From: Sphingomonadales bacterium
GTDB lineage: Bacteria; Pseudomonadota; Alphaproteobacteria; Sphingomonadales; Sphingomonadaceae
Reading direction: 5' to 3'
DNA: 64,000 nucleotides
Assembly: GCA_009995225.1 (NCBI GenBank)
Contig: JAACPW010000001.1
Coordinates: 1 to 64,000, forward strand
Below are positions 8,855-18,154 of this stretch, in pieces (position 1 is the first letter of the stretch; each line of letters begins with the position of its first letter). Both the position numbers and the translations under genes were made by a program. The notes under the pieces were generated by a model, which searched no databases, was not told the origin of the DNA, and saw nothing but the letters and a program-made list of their open reading frames with translations.

Positions 8855-9117
8855 GAAAAGCGCGGCGGGGCTTGGCAAACCGGTTCGGCATCGCTAGGTC
8901 CTGTTCAGGCCAGATGATCTGCGAAGGGCGCAAATCGCTGAGCCAAGCTCCTAAACTCAGCTGAACCGGCCGTCAGGGCATGTCCCCGGCTGCGGCAGCG
9001 TGGAGCGCGCGGCATGCCCCGGTTGGACTCGCTGTCCAGGCCAGGCGTAAGGCGCAGGGACAAGGGCTCTTTGGCCGCGCGTGCAGGCAATATGTCGCAC
9101 CAGGTCGCTGATAAGGA

Positions 9118-10002
9118 ATGTCTTCCTTGAATAACAACAACAATAACCGGAATAACCGTCGTCGTGGACGCGGCAATCGCAATCAGGGCGGCAATGGCGC
9201 CCAATTGAACCGGATCGACAGCCGCGCGCGGGGCAATGCCCCCCAGATGCTCGACAAGTACAAGAAGCTTGCCCAGGACGCCCACCACAATGGCGACCGG
9301 GTGCAGATGGAATACTATCTGCAGTTTGCAGACCACTATTTCCGCGTGATCGCCGATAACAAAGCCCGTGTGGACGAACAGCGTGGCGGCGCGGCAAGCA
9401 ATAACCGCCGCAATGACGAGCGTGATCAGGCCGAGGAATATGGCGACGACGACGTCGATTTCGGCTCGGTCCGCCGCAACGATCAATCGACCCGGTCGCG
9501 TTACGAACAGCAGGACAGCGCCGCACGCGGCGATGCCGAAGACAGCGAGTCGGGTCAGGACAGCGAAGCCCTTTCCAACGACCGGCGTGACGACAATCGC
9601 GGTGATGATCGCGATTCGGAACGCGGCGAACAGCAGGCGCGCCAGCCGACAGCCCGCCGCCAGCCGCGCAAGCCCAGAGAGGGTGGCCGTGAAGGTGGCC
9701 GTGACGATAACCGCGCCGAACGCAGCGAACGCGCTCCGCGTGCTCCGCGTGCTCCGCGCAAGGAACGGACCGAACGCAGCGATGCCCCGCGTGCCGAAAA
9801 GACGGATGAAGAGCGCGGCGATAGCGCCCCGCCCGCTCCGAAGCCCGCGCGCACCCGCAAGCCTCGCAAGGTGGCCGATGATGCCGGTGAACGCGCAGGC
9901 AGTCAGGGCGGCATCGACAGCTCGATCCTTCCGCCTTCGATCCGCGGCGACGATAGCCGCTCGGGCGGCGAAAGCGGCGGCGCGCTCGAAACGGTCGAAT
10001 AG
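9118..10002 (+). CDS. DUF4167 domain protein, disordered and Arg-rich
   Basis: A 294-residue protein with an N-terminal DUF4167 region (about 1-85): Asn/Arg tract NNNNNNRNNRRRGRGNR, then a conserved helical core (RGNAPQMLDKYKKLAQDA...MEYYLQFADHYFRVI). From about residue 90 on it is low complexity, rich in Arg, Asp, Glu and Ser, with repeats such as RAPRAPRAPRK. Biochemical role is unknown to me. The basic Asn/Arg/Gly N-terminus behind translation-termination genes suggests RNA or ribosome association, which is inference. AAGGA directly abuts the ATG, too close for a canonical ribosome binding site. A 263-bp gap with nothing recognisable precedes it; lnt follows after 6 bp. Confidence 0.88.
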   Translation: MSSLNNNNNNRNNRRRGRGNRNQGGNGAQLNRIDSRARGNAPQMLDKYKKLAQDAHHNGDRVQMEYYLQFADHYFRVIADNKARVDEQRGGAASNNRRNDERDQAEEYGDDDVDFGSVRRNDQSTRSRYEQQDSAARGDAEDSESGQDSEALSNDRRDDNRGDDRDSERGEQQARQPTARRQPRKPREGGREGGRDDNRAERSERAPRAPRAPRKERTERSDAPRAEKTDEERGDSAPPAPKPARTRKPRKVADDAGERAGSQGGIDSSILPPSIRGDDSRSGGESGGALETVE

Positions 10003-10008
10003 ACTGCA

Positions 10009-11622
10009 ATGAAGGCGCGGTTGGCTGCAGTCGCGGCGCTGATGCAGCGCCGTCCGGCGCTCGCCGCCATCGCGCTCGGGCTGATTGCCGCCTGCGCCTA
10101 TCCGCCGCTGCATCTGTGGCCGCTGGGGATTGGCGCGCTGGCGGGGTTCGTGTGGCTGGTCCACGCCGCCCCCACAAAACGCGCCGCGTTGTGGATCGGC
10201 TGGTGTTTCGGGTGGGCGCATCTGACGCTCGCGAACAACTGGATCGCCACGGCCTTCACCCATCAGGCCAAGATGCCCGAGGTGCTGGGCTGGGCCGCGG
10301 TGCCGCTGCTGTGCATCTATCTTGCCGTTTATCCCGCGCTGGCCGCGCTGGCCGCGCATGTGCTGGCGCGCAAGCAACCGCTCTGGGCGTTCGGGCTGGT
10401 GCTGGCGGGCGCGTGGATCGTGACCGAAGCCTTACGCGGCTGGATGTTCACCGGCTATCCCTGGCCGCCGGTGGGGCTGATGATGCTGGGCGGATGGGGC
10501 ACGCCGGGCCTTGCGCGCCTGCTGCCATGGATGGGAACCTATGCCTTCTCCGGCGTTGTGATGCTGCTCGGCGCCGGCTTGGCCGTCAGCGTGCAGCGGG
10601 GACGCTGGACCGACATGATCGTGCCGCTGGCCGGCGCGGCTTTCATCATGCACGTGCCGGTCGTGGTGCAGGAAACAGAGCCAGCCAACAGCGTTCGCTA
10701 CACCCTCGTGCAGCCCTACCTGCCGCAATCCGAAATCAACGATCCCGCCAAGTTCGACGAGCATTTCGCCCGGATCGCGCGGCTCACCACGCCGGGCCGG
10801 GACCAATCGCGGCTGGTGTTGTGGCCCGAAAGCGCGATCCCCGACTATCTCGAGGAAGGCTATCCCGAACGCTATTACATCCAGATGACCGCAGGCGGCG
10901 ATCCCGTGCTGGCGCGGCAGCGGATCGGCAACGTCATCGGCCCGCAATCCACACTGCTGACCGGAGTGGTGAACCTCAATATCGGGGCCGACGAAACCGG
11001 CCGCCAGCGGGCGCTGAGCGCGCGCAATTCGGTGATGGCGCTGGACGGCGAAGGCACGATCCTGGCCGGTTACGACAAGGCGCATCTGGTGCCCTACGGC
11101 GAATATCTGCCGATGCGCTGGCTGCTCGAACCGCTGGGCGCATCGCGGCTGGTGGCAGGCTCCATCGACTATCTCCCCGGTCCCGGCCCGCGCACGCTCG
11201 ATCTGGGGGTGCACGGCAAGGCTGGGGTGATGATCTGTTACGAAATCGTGTTCTCTGGCGCGGTGGCGGACAAGGCGGATCGTCCGGATTACATCTTCAA
11301 TCCTTCGAACGACGGCTGGTTCGGCTGGTGGGGCCCGCCGCAGCACCTGGCGCAGGCGCGGATGCGCGCGGCCGAGGAAGGCTTGCCCGTGCTGCGTTCG
11401 ACCACCACCGGCATCAGCGCAGTGATCGATGCAGGCGGCGTGGTGCGCGCAACTATCGGCATGGGTGAGGCCGATGCGCTGAACGGGTTCATTCCGCAAG
11501 CCAAGCCGCCGACCCTGTTCAGCCAGTGGGGTCACACGCTGACGCTGGCGTGGGCGGCGCTGTTCGTCGCGCTGGGTCTCGTGCTGCCGAGAGCGCTTGC
11601 ACTCACCCGCACGCGCGGCTAG
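10009..11622 (+). CDS. lnt: Apolipoprotein N-acyltransferase
   Basis: Inner-membrane enzyme that adds the third acyl chain to the N-terminal cysteine of lipoproteins. The 537-residue protein has about six N-terminal membrane helices (to about residue 225), a periplasmic nitrilase-fold domain with the expected catalytic triad Glu274 (WPESAIP), Lys357 (YDKAHLVPYGEYLP) and Cys410 (MICYEIVF), and a final membrane helix near the C-terminus. Several predicted lipoproteins in this window would be its substrates, and lspA (51623) supplies the preceding step. It starts 6 bp behind the DUF4167 gene, suggesting co-transcription. Confidence 0.95.
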   Translation: MKARLAAVAALMQRRPALAAIALGLIAACAYPPLHLWPLGIGALAGFVWLVHAAPTKRAALWIGWCFGWAHLTLANNWIATAFTHQAKMPEVLGWAAVPLLCIYLAVYPALAALAAHVLARKQPLWAFGLVLAGAWIVTEALRGWMFTGYPWPPVGLMMLGGWGTPGLARLLPWMGTYAFSGVVMLLGAGLAVSVQRGRWTDMIVPLAGAAFIMHVPVVVQETEPANSVRYTLVQPYLPQSEINDPAKFDEHFARIARLTTPGRDQSRLVLWPESAIPDYLEEGYPERYYIQMTAGGDPVLARQRIGNVIGPQSTLLTGVVNLNIGADETGRQRALSARNSVMALDGEGTILAGYDKAHLVPYGEYLPMRWLLEPLGASRLVAGSIDYLPGPGPRTLDLGVHGKAGVMICYEIVFSGAVADKADRPDYIFNPSNDGWFGWWGPPQHLAQARMRAAEEGLPVLRSTTTGISAVIDAGGVVRATIGMGEADALNGFIPQAKPPTLFSQWGHTLTLAWAALFVALGLVLPRALALTRTRG

Positions 11623-11643
11623 GGCGGAGCCGCACAGCGTAGG

Positions 11644-11673
11644 ACATAAAGGTTTCCTTATATCTCTATAAGG
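11644..11673 (+). promoter_or_regulatory. Palindromic element upstream of metK
   Basis: In the 98-bp gap before metK, bases 11644-11664 (ACATAAAGG...CCTTATATC) look like an AT-rich operator half-palindrome. An overlapping perfect inverted repeat, CCTTATA-TCTC-TATAAGG, occupies 11656-11673. Similar ATAAAG/CTTTAT palindromes precede methionine-cycle genes in other alphaproteobacteria, attributed to ArsR-type regulators sensing SAM or SAH (from memory). No SAM-II or SAM/SAH riboswitch fold is evident. It could instead be the core promoter. Function is inferred. Confidence 0.45.
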
Positions 11674-11720
11674 CACCCCGATCCACGCCAAACCGCAGTT
11701 TCAGCCCCCGGGGGATACCC

Positions 11721-12944
11721 ATGCGCTCCAATTACCTGTTCACGTCCGAAAGCGTTTCCGAAGGCCATCCTGATAAGGTCGCCGACCAGATTTCGGACGC
11801 GATCGTCGATCTGTTCCTGTCGAAAGACCCCGAAGCGCGCATCGCCTGCGAAACGTTGACCACCACACAGCTGGTCGTGCTGGCAGGCGAAATCCGCTGC
11901 AAGGGCGTGTTCGAAAACAACGAATGGGCGCCGGGCGCCGAAGAAGAAATCGAAGCGACCGTTCGCGCCACGGTCAAGCGCATCGGGTACGAGCAGGCCG
12001 GCTTCCACTGGGAAACCTTCACCTTCCAGAACAACCTGCACGGTCAGTCCGCTGAAATCGCGCAAGGCGTGGATGCAGGCGACAACAAGGATGAAGGCGC
12101 GGGCGATCAGGGAATCATGTTCGGTTATGCGACCGACGAAACCCCCGATCTGATGCCGGCGACGCTGTATTACAGCCACAAGATTCTCGAACGCATGGCG
12201 GCCGACCGCCATTCGGGCAAGGCGCCCTTCCTCGAACCCGACGCCAAGAGCCAGGTGACGTTGCGCTACGAACAATCGCTGCCCGTGGCGGCGACTGCAG
12301 TGGTGGTTTCGACCCAGCACAAGCAGGGCTACTGCCTCACCGGCGAACACGCCGACCCGGCCAAGTATGCCGAGCTGGAAGCCTATGTGAAGCGCATCGT
12401 GTCGGAGATCATCCCGCCGGTGCTGCTGCGCGGGACCAAGTATTACATAAACCCGACGGGCGCGTTTGAAATCGGCGGGCCGGATGGCGACGCGGGCCTT
12501 ACAGGCCGCAAGATCATCGTCGACACCTATGGCGGCGCGGCCCCGCATGGCGGCGGCGCGTTCAGCGGCAAGGATCCGACCAAGGTTGACCGCAGCGCCG
12601 CCTACATCACCCGTTACCTTGCCAAGAACGTGGTTGCCTCGGGCCTTGCCACGCGCTGCACCATCCAGATCGCCTATGCCATCGGCGTGTCGGAACCGCT
12701 GTCGCTCTATGTCGACACGCATGACACCGGCACGGTCGGCGATGACAAGATCGAAACCGCGATCCTCGGCATTGCCAAGCTGGGCGGTCTGACCCCGCGT
12801 TCGATCCGCACGCATCTTGGCCTCAACAAGCCGATCTATCAGCCGACCGCGGCCTATGGCCACTTCGGCCGCAAGGCGGACGGCGACCTGTTCCCGTGGG
12901 AGCGGCTCGATCTGGTGGCCGATCTGAAGGCGGCACTGGCCTGA
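11721..12944 (+). CDS. metK: S-adenosylmethionine synthetase
   Basis: Makes S-adenosylmethionine from methionine and ATP in the cytoplasm. The 407-residue protein begins [26 protein letters not shown], containing the ATP/Mg site HPDK, then the central [10 protein letters not shown] loop and [25 protein letters not shown] with the glycine-rich phosphate-binding loop. Length is slightly above E. coli MetK, as is usual in alphaproteobacteria. It supplies methyl donor for trmB and prmC in this window. A palindromic element lies about 50-75 bp upstream. Confidence 0.97.
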   Translation: MRSNYLFTSESVSEGHPDKVADQISDAIVDLFLSKDPEARIACETLTTTQLVVLAGEIRCKGVFENNEWAPGAEEEIEATVRATVKRIGYEQAGFHWETFTFQNNLHGQSAEIAQGVDAGDNKDEGAGDQGIMFGYATDETPDLMPATLYYSHKILERMAADRHSGKAPFLEPDAKSQVTLRYEQSLPVAATAVVVSTQHKQGYCLTGEHADPAKYAELEAYVKRIVSEIIPPVLLRGTKYYINPTGAFEIGGPDGDAGLTGRKIIVDTYGGAAPHGGGAFSGKDPTKVDRSAAYITRYLAKNVVASGLATRCTIQIAYAIGVSEPLSLYVDTHDTGTVGDDKIETAILGIAKLGGLTPRSIRTHLGLNKPIYQPTAAYGHFGRKADGDLFPWERLDLVADLKAALA

Positions 12945-12968
12945 TTCTGGCGTAAGGGTGCTGTTACC

Positions 12969-14177
12969 GTGACGGCACCCTTCGCCCCTTCCCAACGCTT
13001 CCTCGCGCTGGATGCTTTGCGCGGCATCGCCGTGATCGGGATCGTGGGGATGAACGTCCTCGCCTTTGCGCTGCCAAGTCCCGCCTATTACAATCCGCTG
13101 TCCTATGGCGGCGTCAGCGCGCCCGATTACTGGGTGTGGCTGGGCAGTTTCATCTTCATCGAAGACAAGTTCCGCACCCTGTTTGCGATGCTGTTCGGGG
13201 TCGGATGCCTGATCCTGATCGAGCGGGGCGGGGATAGGTCGTGGCGGGCGCATTATGCCCGCATGGCGGTGCTGCTGGCGATCGGCCTTGTCCACGCAAC
13301 CCTGTTTGCCAGCAATGATGTGCTGCGCGCCTACGCGCTTGCCGGAATGGCGCTGCCGCTGTTGGCGGGCCTTTCGGCGCGGGCGCTGATTGCGGTGGCT
13401 TTGGGCCTGCTGGTGGTTCACGTGGCGCTTGGCATGGTGGCTCTCGGCGCGCCCTTGGTGGCCTTTCAGACTGGCCAGGGCGGGCATGACGCGCTGCTCT
13501 GGGCGGAACGGCAGTTCGGCCGGGACGCACCGACCATCACGATGTTGCTGGAACAGGGACGCGAAGGGCTGGCGGAAAGGGTCGCACGCCGCAGCCTGGC
13601 CATTCCGGCGCAGCTGGTCACGGTGGCGGCCTCCTTGCCGCTGAACCTCGCTGCCATCGCGCTGGGCATGGGGCTGTGGCGGGGCGGGATGCTCAAGGGC
13701 GAATGGCGCACCTTCCGCTTGCAACGGATGGCCGGGATTGCGGCGCTGGTGGCCTTGCCGGGGCTGCTGCTGCTGGCGCTGTGGCTGGAAGAGACGGGCT
13801 TCCCCGCGGCGCTGGTGGGGCCGGTCGCCCTGGTGCTGTCAGCCCCGTTCGACATGGCGCTGGCGCTGGCTTACGCCGCGCTGGCGATGGCCTTCCTGAA
13901 CACGCCCACCGGCGTGACCCGCGCTCTGTCGGCAACGGGGCGGTTGTCCTTGACCAATTACCTGATGACCAGCGTGATCCTGTCCGCGTTCTTCGCGCAC
14001 TGGGGGCTCGGCCTGTTTGGCGACGTCACCCGCTGGCAGGCTTTTGCGCTGGGACTGGCGCCGGTCGCGGCGATGCTGCTGTGGTCGCCGCCGTGGGTCG
14101 CAAAGATCGGCCAGGGCCCGTTCGAGCGGCTGTGGCGCACCGGAGCAAGGGCGCTTTCCTACCCGCGCAAGGCGTGA
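12969..14177 (+). CDS. DUF418 (YeiB-like) integral membrane protein
   Basis: A 402-residue polytopic membrane protein, with about 9-10 hydrophobic helices. It has the DUF418/YeiB start pattern RFLALDALRGIAVIGIVGMNVLAFALP, the internal FRTLFAMLFGVGCLILIER motif, and a C-terminal DUF418 domain with the conserved LSLTNYLMTSVI stretch and WSPPW. Physiological role is not established; related proteins are thought to be transporters or acyltransferase-like membrane proteins. A GTG start at 12969, with AAGGG upstream, follows metK by 24 bp, so it may share the metK transcript. Confidence 0.85.
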   Translation: MTAPFAPSQRFLALDALRGIAVIGIVGMNVLAFALPSPAYYNPLSYGGVSAPDYWVWLGSFIFIEDKFRTLFAMLFGVGCLILIERGGDRSWRAHYARMAVLLAIGLVHATLFASNDVLRAYALAGMALPLLAGLSARALIAVALGLLVVHVALGMVALGAPLVAFQTGQGGHDALLWAERQFGRDAPTITMLLEQGREGLAERVARRSLAIPAQLVTVAASLPLNLAAIALGMGLWRGGMLKGEWRTFRLQRMAGIAALVALPGLLLLALWLEETGFPAALVGPVALVLSAPFDMALALAYAALAMAFLNTPTGVTRALSATGRLSLTNYLMTSVILSAFFAHWGLGLFGDVTRWQAFALGLAPVAAMLLWSPPWVAKIGQGPFERLWRTGARALSYPRKA

Positions 14178-14301
14178 CACGCATGCGGGCATGACCCACC
14201 ACGCGCACCATGCTGTCAATGATTATGCAGCGAGGCGCACCGGCCGGTTTTCGTTTCCTGGACAGTGTCTCATGTGTCTCCAACAGCGGCTCGGGCCGCT
14301 G

Positions 14302-15453
14302 TCAGCCGTGCTCGCCGTGGATCGGTGAGGGCCGGTCAAGCGCCAGTTCGGCATCGGAGAAGATGAAGGGGCTGCGCACCCCCGCCATCCCGCCAAGCTC
14401 CACCCGCATCCCGCGCGCGATCACCTGTGGATCGGCAAACACCTCGTCGAGCCGGTTGATCGGGCCGGCAGGCACGCCGGCACCGTGGCACGCATCGAGC
14501 AGGCCCTGCTTGGTGAACCCGATGGTTGCCGCGGCGATAGCGGCGTCCAGCGCGGCGGCATTCGCGGTCCGGTCCGCGTTGGCGGCAAAGCGCGGATCGG
14601 CGGCGAGGCGCTCCAGCCCCAGCACCGCCATCAGCTTAGCGAACAGCCCGTCATTAGCAGGGGCGAGGATCACATGACCATCGCTCACCGCAAACACCCC
14701 GTAAGGCGCGACTTGCGCGTGGCCATTGCCCATCCGCGGGGGATTGTCGCCGGTCGTGAACAGGTAGGTCGCCTGGTTGGCGAGCAACCCGACGCTGCAA
14801 TCAAGCAGGCTCATATCGACCTGCTGGCCGCGGCCGGTTCGCGCCCGCATCAGCAATGCCGCCTGCACACCGTTGGCGGCCCACACGCCGGTCGCCAGAT
14901 CGCTGATCGAGATGCCCATCTTGACCGGGTGGCCTTCCGGCTCGCCCGTCAGCGACATAAGCCCGCTCATGCCTTGCGCGACGAAGTCGTAACCCGCTTC
15001 ATGGGCACGTGGGCCCGTCTGTCCGAAGCCTGTGATCGAGCAATAGACAAGGCCCGGATTGGCAGCGGAAAGGCTGGCGTAATCGAGGCCGAACTTGGCG
15101 AGGCTGCCGGTCTTGAAGTTCTCGATCACCACATCGGCCCCGGCGCACAGGGCCTTGACCCGCTCCAGATCATCCGCCGCACCGAAATCCGCGATGATCG
15201 ACCGTTTGCCGCGATTGCAGGCGTGGTAATAGGCCGCCTCGCGGTGAACCTTGCCCTGTGCATCGGTGCGCTCCACCCAGGGCGGGCCCCACAGCCGGGT
15301 GCCATCTCCTTCAGGGCTTTCGACCTTGATCACGTCCGCGCCAAGATCGGCAAGGATCTGCCCGCAGAAGGGGCCTGCCAGCACCCGCGCCAGCTCGACC
15401 ACCCTCAGGCCGGCGAGCGGCGCATCGGCATTGCGCGGGTTTGCCAGCCACAT
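14302..15453 (-). CDS. Family III CoA-transferase (CaiB/BaiF type)
   Basis: Probably exchanges CoA between carboxylic acids; the substrate is unknown. The 383-residue protein opens with LAGLRVVELARVLAGPFCGQILADLGADVIKVESP, has the catalytic-Asp region KMGISISDLATGVWAANGVQAALL and the GRGQQVDMSLLDC motif, and ends with the FADPQVIARGM-like segment, all typical of the family. It is the last gene of a five-gene minus-strand operon with scoA, scoB and a hydrolase, starting 3 bp after the hydrolase stop. The operon therefore holds two unrelated CoA-transferase types, suggesting an organic-acid catabolic unit. Confidence 0.9.
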   Translation of the reverse strand: MWLANPRNADAPLAGLRVVELARVLAGPFCGQILADLGADVIKVESPEGDGTRLWGPPWVERTDAQGKVHREAAYYHACNRGKRSIIADFGAADDLERVKALCAGADVVIENFKTGSLAKFGLDYASLSAANPGLVYCSITGFGQTGPRAHEAGYDFVAQGMSGLMSLTGEPEGHPVKMGISISDLATGVWAANGVQAALLMRARTGRGQQVDMSLLDCSVGLLANQATYLFTTGDNPPRMGNGHAQVAPYGVFAVSDGHVILAPANDGLFAKLMAVLGLERLAADPRFAANADRTANAAALDAAIAAATIGFTKQGLLDACHGAGVPAGPINRLDEVFADPQVIARGMRVELGGMAGVRSPFIFSDAELALDRPSPIHGEHG

Positions 15454-15456
15454 CGC

Positions 15457-16341
15457 CTATTCGCCCATCCGCGCCTTGAGGAAAGCCACGCTGTCGGCGA
15501 GAACCGGGCCCTTGCCGCGGAACGGCACCGACAGCGCCATCACGATCTCCTCGTGATCGAGCGGGCCGTAGTTCCTGACCTCCACCGGCGCGCCCACTTC
15601 GCGCAGGCGGGCGGCCAGATTGTTGGTGTTGCGCGGGCGCACGGTTGCGTCGCCGTCGGACGTGACCAGCAGCAGCGGCGGTGCGTCAGCGCGGGCGAAG
15701 GTGATCGGCTGCGTTTCGGCAGGCTGCGGCCACTGGCTGAACGCCGCAATCGACCGGGGGCTGTCGAAGGGGTAGAAATCGTAAGGCCCGCTAAGACCAA
15801 CAGCGGCTTTCACGATGGCCGGATCGATACCCGCCGCCGTCAGCCGCTTGGCATCCAGCGCCAGCATGACCGCCTGATACGCGCCAGCGGAATGGCCCAT
15901 GAAGGCTACGCGCGCCGGATCGCCGCCGTGTTTGGACGCATTGGCTGCCGTCCAGGCGACCGCCTGCGCGGCATCATCGACAAAGGCGGGAAACAGCACA
16001 TCGGGCACCTTGCGGTAATCGGGGATCACCACAAGGAAGCCTTCGCGGGCCAGGGCCCGTCCGGCAAAGGCGTAAGACGCGCGGTCGCCCTTGGCCCATC
16101 CGCCGCCGTACCAGAACACCACCACCGGCAGCTTGCCTGCAGGCGTGGTTTCGGGCGCCCAGATATCGAGCGTCTGCCCGTGGGTGCCGAAGGCCACGCC
16201 CTCGCCCAGCAGCCGCGCGCCGGAGGTGCCGCCCGCTACCCGGTCATAGTAGGACAGCAGCCGCGGGGGCGACGTGAAGGCGAGAAAACCGCCGATCACC
16301 AGAACCAGCCCGAACAGCGCGATCGCAATGCCACAGCGCAT
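15457..16341 (-). CDS. Membrane-anchored alpha/beta hydrolase
   Basis: A 294-residue protein with an N-terminal hydrophobic segment (GIAIALFGLVLVIGGFLAF, anchor or signal) and a hydrolase domain. The oxyanion-hole motif WYGGGW resembles HGGGW with Tyr in place of His, the nucleophile elbow is GHSAGAY, an acid lies near TSDGDATV, and a likely catalytic His is in LDHEEIVM. It resembles BD-FAE/esterase-lipase proteins; the substrate is unknown. The ATG at 16341 overlaps the scoB stop by one base (TGATG), implying translational coupling, so I prefer it over the longer open frame. CaiB-type gene follows after 3 bp. Confidence 0.85.
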   Translation of the reverse strand: MRCGIAIALFGLVLVIGGFLAFTSPPRLLSYYDRVAGGTSGARLLGEGVAFGTHGQTLDIWAPETTPAGKLPVVVFWYGGGWAKGDRASYAFAGRALAREGFLVVIPDYRKVPDVLFPAFVDDAAQAVAWTAANASKHGGDPARVAFMGHSAGAYQAVMLALDAKRLTAAGIDPAIVKAAVGLSGPYDFYPFDSPRSIAAFSQWPQPAETQPITFARADAPPLLLVTSDGDATVRPRNTNNLAARLREVGAPVEVRNYGPLDHEEIVMALSVPFRGKGPVLADSVAFLKARMGE

Positions 16342-16991
16342 CAGACGACGTATTTTGCAGTGGTGGTGGCCGCGATATCGGCCTCGGTCACGCCCGGCAC
16401 CAGCTCGAGCAGGCGGAAGGGCGAGGCATGATCGGGCCGCGCAAACACGGCCAGATTGGTGATGACCATGTCCACCACGCCCGCGCCGGTCAGCGGCAGG
16501 GTGCACGCCGGGATGAACTTCGGGCTGCCGTCCTTGGCGGTGTGGTCCATCACCACGATGATCTTCTTGACCCCTGCGACCAGATCCATCGCGCCGCCCA
16601 TGCCCTTGATCATCTTGCCCGGGATCATCCAGTTGGCGATGTCGCCATTCTCGGCCACTTCCATCGCGCCCAGTACGGTCAGGTCGATGTGACCGCCGCG
16701 GATCATCGCAAAGCTGGTCGCGCTGTCGAAATAGGCGGAGTGCGGCAGTTCGCTGATGGTCTGCTTGCCCGCGTTGATGAGATCGGGATCGACCTCGTCG
16801 TCATAGGGAAACGGCCCGATCCCCAGCATCCCGTTCTCGCTTTGCAGCGTCACCAGCATGCCTTCAGGAATGTGGTTGGCGACCAGCGTCGGGATGCCGA
16901 TCCCGAGGTTGACGTAGTAGCCATCCTGCAATTCGCGCGCGGCGCGGGCGGCCATCTGGTCACGGGTCCAGCCGGTCAATGTTGCGGCCAT
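16341..16991 (-). CDS. scoB: 3-oxoacid CoA-transferase subunit B
   Basis: Beta subunit of a family I CoA-transferase (succinyl-CoA:3-oxoacid type) that activates acetoacetate or related 3-oxoacids. The 216-residue protein has the diagnostic [12 protein letters not shown] motif, whose Glu is the catalytic residue forming the glutamyl-CoA intermediate, plus the early [21 protein letters not shown] and late [10 protein letters not shown] motifs. Its partner scoA lies upstream, but the two are separated by a lipoprotein gene. There is a 131-bp gap before scoB, and the stop overlaps the hydrolase start by one base. Confidence 0.94.
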   Translation of the reverse strand: MAATLTGWTRDQMAARAARELQDGYYVNLGIGIPTLVANHIPEGMLVTLQSENGMLGIGPFPYDDEVDPDLINAGKQTISELPHSAYFDSATSFAMIRGGHIDLTVLGAMEVAENGDIANWMIPGKMIKGMGGAMDLVAGVKKIIVVMDHTAKDGSPKFIPACTLPLTGAGVVDMVITNLAVFARPDHASPFRLLELVPGVTEADIAATTTAKYVV

Positions 16992-17122
16992 CGAAGAAAC
17001 TCCCTGAAAGTTGCAGCTGCCGCGTTGCGGGCTAGCAGCGTGATCGTGATCGACGAAGCGCGCGCGTCCCGGACACCGGGGAAGCGGGCGCGCTGCGCGG
17101 TGGTCTTTGCGGAATGCCGGCC

Positions 17123-18154
17123 TCAGTTCCCGATCAAAGGGGTGATCAGGAACCAGCCATTGCCAATGATCGGTTCCAGGCCTGCACCGGCTTCCGGGCT
17201 GCGCAGATACTTGTACCTTTCATCAAAGTCGCCACGTTCGTCTCCGGCGATCGCGACGATGCAGGCTATACCGGCCAGGCTATCACGGCGCTGCTGCTTG
17301 GTATCAGCCTCGTCGCGGCGTAAGGCGATGATGTCTTCGCCGCGCGGATCAAGCCCGGATTGCTCCAGGGCAGCGCGCAGCAGGCCAGACTGTGTGGTCG
17401 ACAGATCGGACATCCAGGCGATCTCTACCCCTGCTTCGCGCAGCACCGCCAGGCCAAGTGCCAGACCGGGCTGCACGCCGGGATTGGCAGGCGGGCTGAA
17501 GACGGCGTCGCCAGGATCGAGATCGATCACCGCGACCAGCTGTTCACCCGGCGTGCACCGCCGACGCTGCCCATCCAGCGCAACAGGATCGCTCAGCATG
17601 GCTGAAAGCAGGTCGTCCCCGCCCTTGGCTCCCACGGCAGAGGCCTGCCCGAAGCGCACAAAGCGGGCAAAGCCGAGCTGGTCGGCGGCCAGTGGACGGG
17701 CGGGATCAGGATAGGCCGTCGGCGCAGCAGCAGCAGCAGCAGCAGCGGCGGCGGCCGTGCCGGTTGCCGGGATCGCAGGGGCCCTGGTCGGCGCAGCCAT
17801 CGGTGCCGGTGCGGGCGTAACGGGCACAGGCCGGGCCAGCGGTGGCGGCGGCGTGGTCACAGTCGGCGGTGCGGCGGCGGCCTGTGCAGGCGTCGGCGGC
17901 GGCAATACGGGCCTGGGCGGCGGAGCAGCCGGTATGGGCGTAGGTGCAGGCGCCGATACAGGAGCGGGCGCGGGCACCGTGGCGGCGACCGATGCGGGCC
18001 CAACCGCCGCATCATCTCCTGCCTCGTTTTCGATCACCCGAGAACCGACCATCGCCGAACCGGCCAGCGCCGGGATCGCAATCGCAACACAGCCCGACAA
18101 CGACGTGCCTGCCAATGCCAGAAGCGGCAACAGCGCAAACCGGCGATCCATCAT
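17123..18154 (-). CDS. Lipoprotein with Ala/Pro linker and HAD-like C-terminal domain
   Basis: A 343-residue protein with a lipoprotein signal (LSGC, Cys22), a long Ala/Pro-rich linker (about 55-150) including about ten consecutive Ala, and a C-terminal domain (about 155-343) that looks like the HAD acid phosphatase fold. It has [10 protein letters not shown] (about 208-216), where DLD fits the DxD nucleophile motif but the usual Thr is Gly, a motif II candidate in WMSDLST, motif III Lys286 in DTKQQRRDS, and motif IV-like GDERGDFDE (304-312). The start overlaps the scoA stop by 4 bp (ATGA). Its position between scoA and scoB is odd. Phosphatase activity is inferred, not shown. Confidence 0.75.
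   Translation of the reverse strand: MMDRRFALLPLLALAGTSLSGCVAIAIPALAGSAMVGSRVIENEAGDDAAVGPASVAATVPAPAPVSAPAPTPIPAAPPPRPVLPPPTPAQAAAAPPTVTTPPPPLARPVPVTPAPAPMAAPTRAPAIPATGTAAAAAAAAAAAPTAYPDPARPLAADQLGFARFVRFGQASAVGAKGGDDLLSAMLSDPVALDGQRRRCTPGEQLVAVIDLDPGDAVFSPPANPGVQPGLALGLAVLREAGVEIAWMSDLSTTQSGLLRAALEQSGLDPRGEDIIALRRDEADTKQQRRDSLAGIACIVAIAGDERGDFDERYKYLRSPEAGAGLEPIIGNGWFLITPLIGN

Noticed and set aside
11623-11720. SAM-type riboswitch before metK
   Set aside because: Looked for SAM-II and SAM/SAH pseudoknot features; the gap is only 98 bp and shows DNA-type dyads instead of a conserved riboswitch core.
11658-13724. 688-codon minus-strand frame across metK and the DUF418 gene
   Set aside because: Covers two well-supported plus-strand genes and has low-complexity His/Arg/Gln content typical of shadow frames.
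14485-16431. 648-codon plus-strand frame across the CaiB-type and hydrolase genes
   Set aside because: Shadow of genuine minus-strand genes with clear family motifs.
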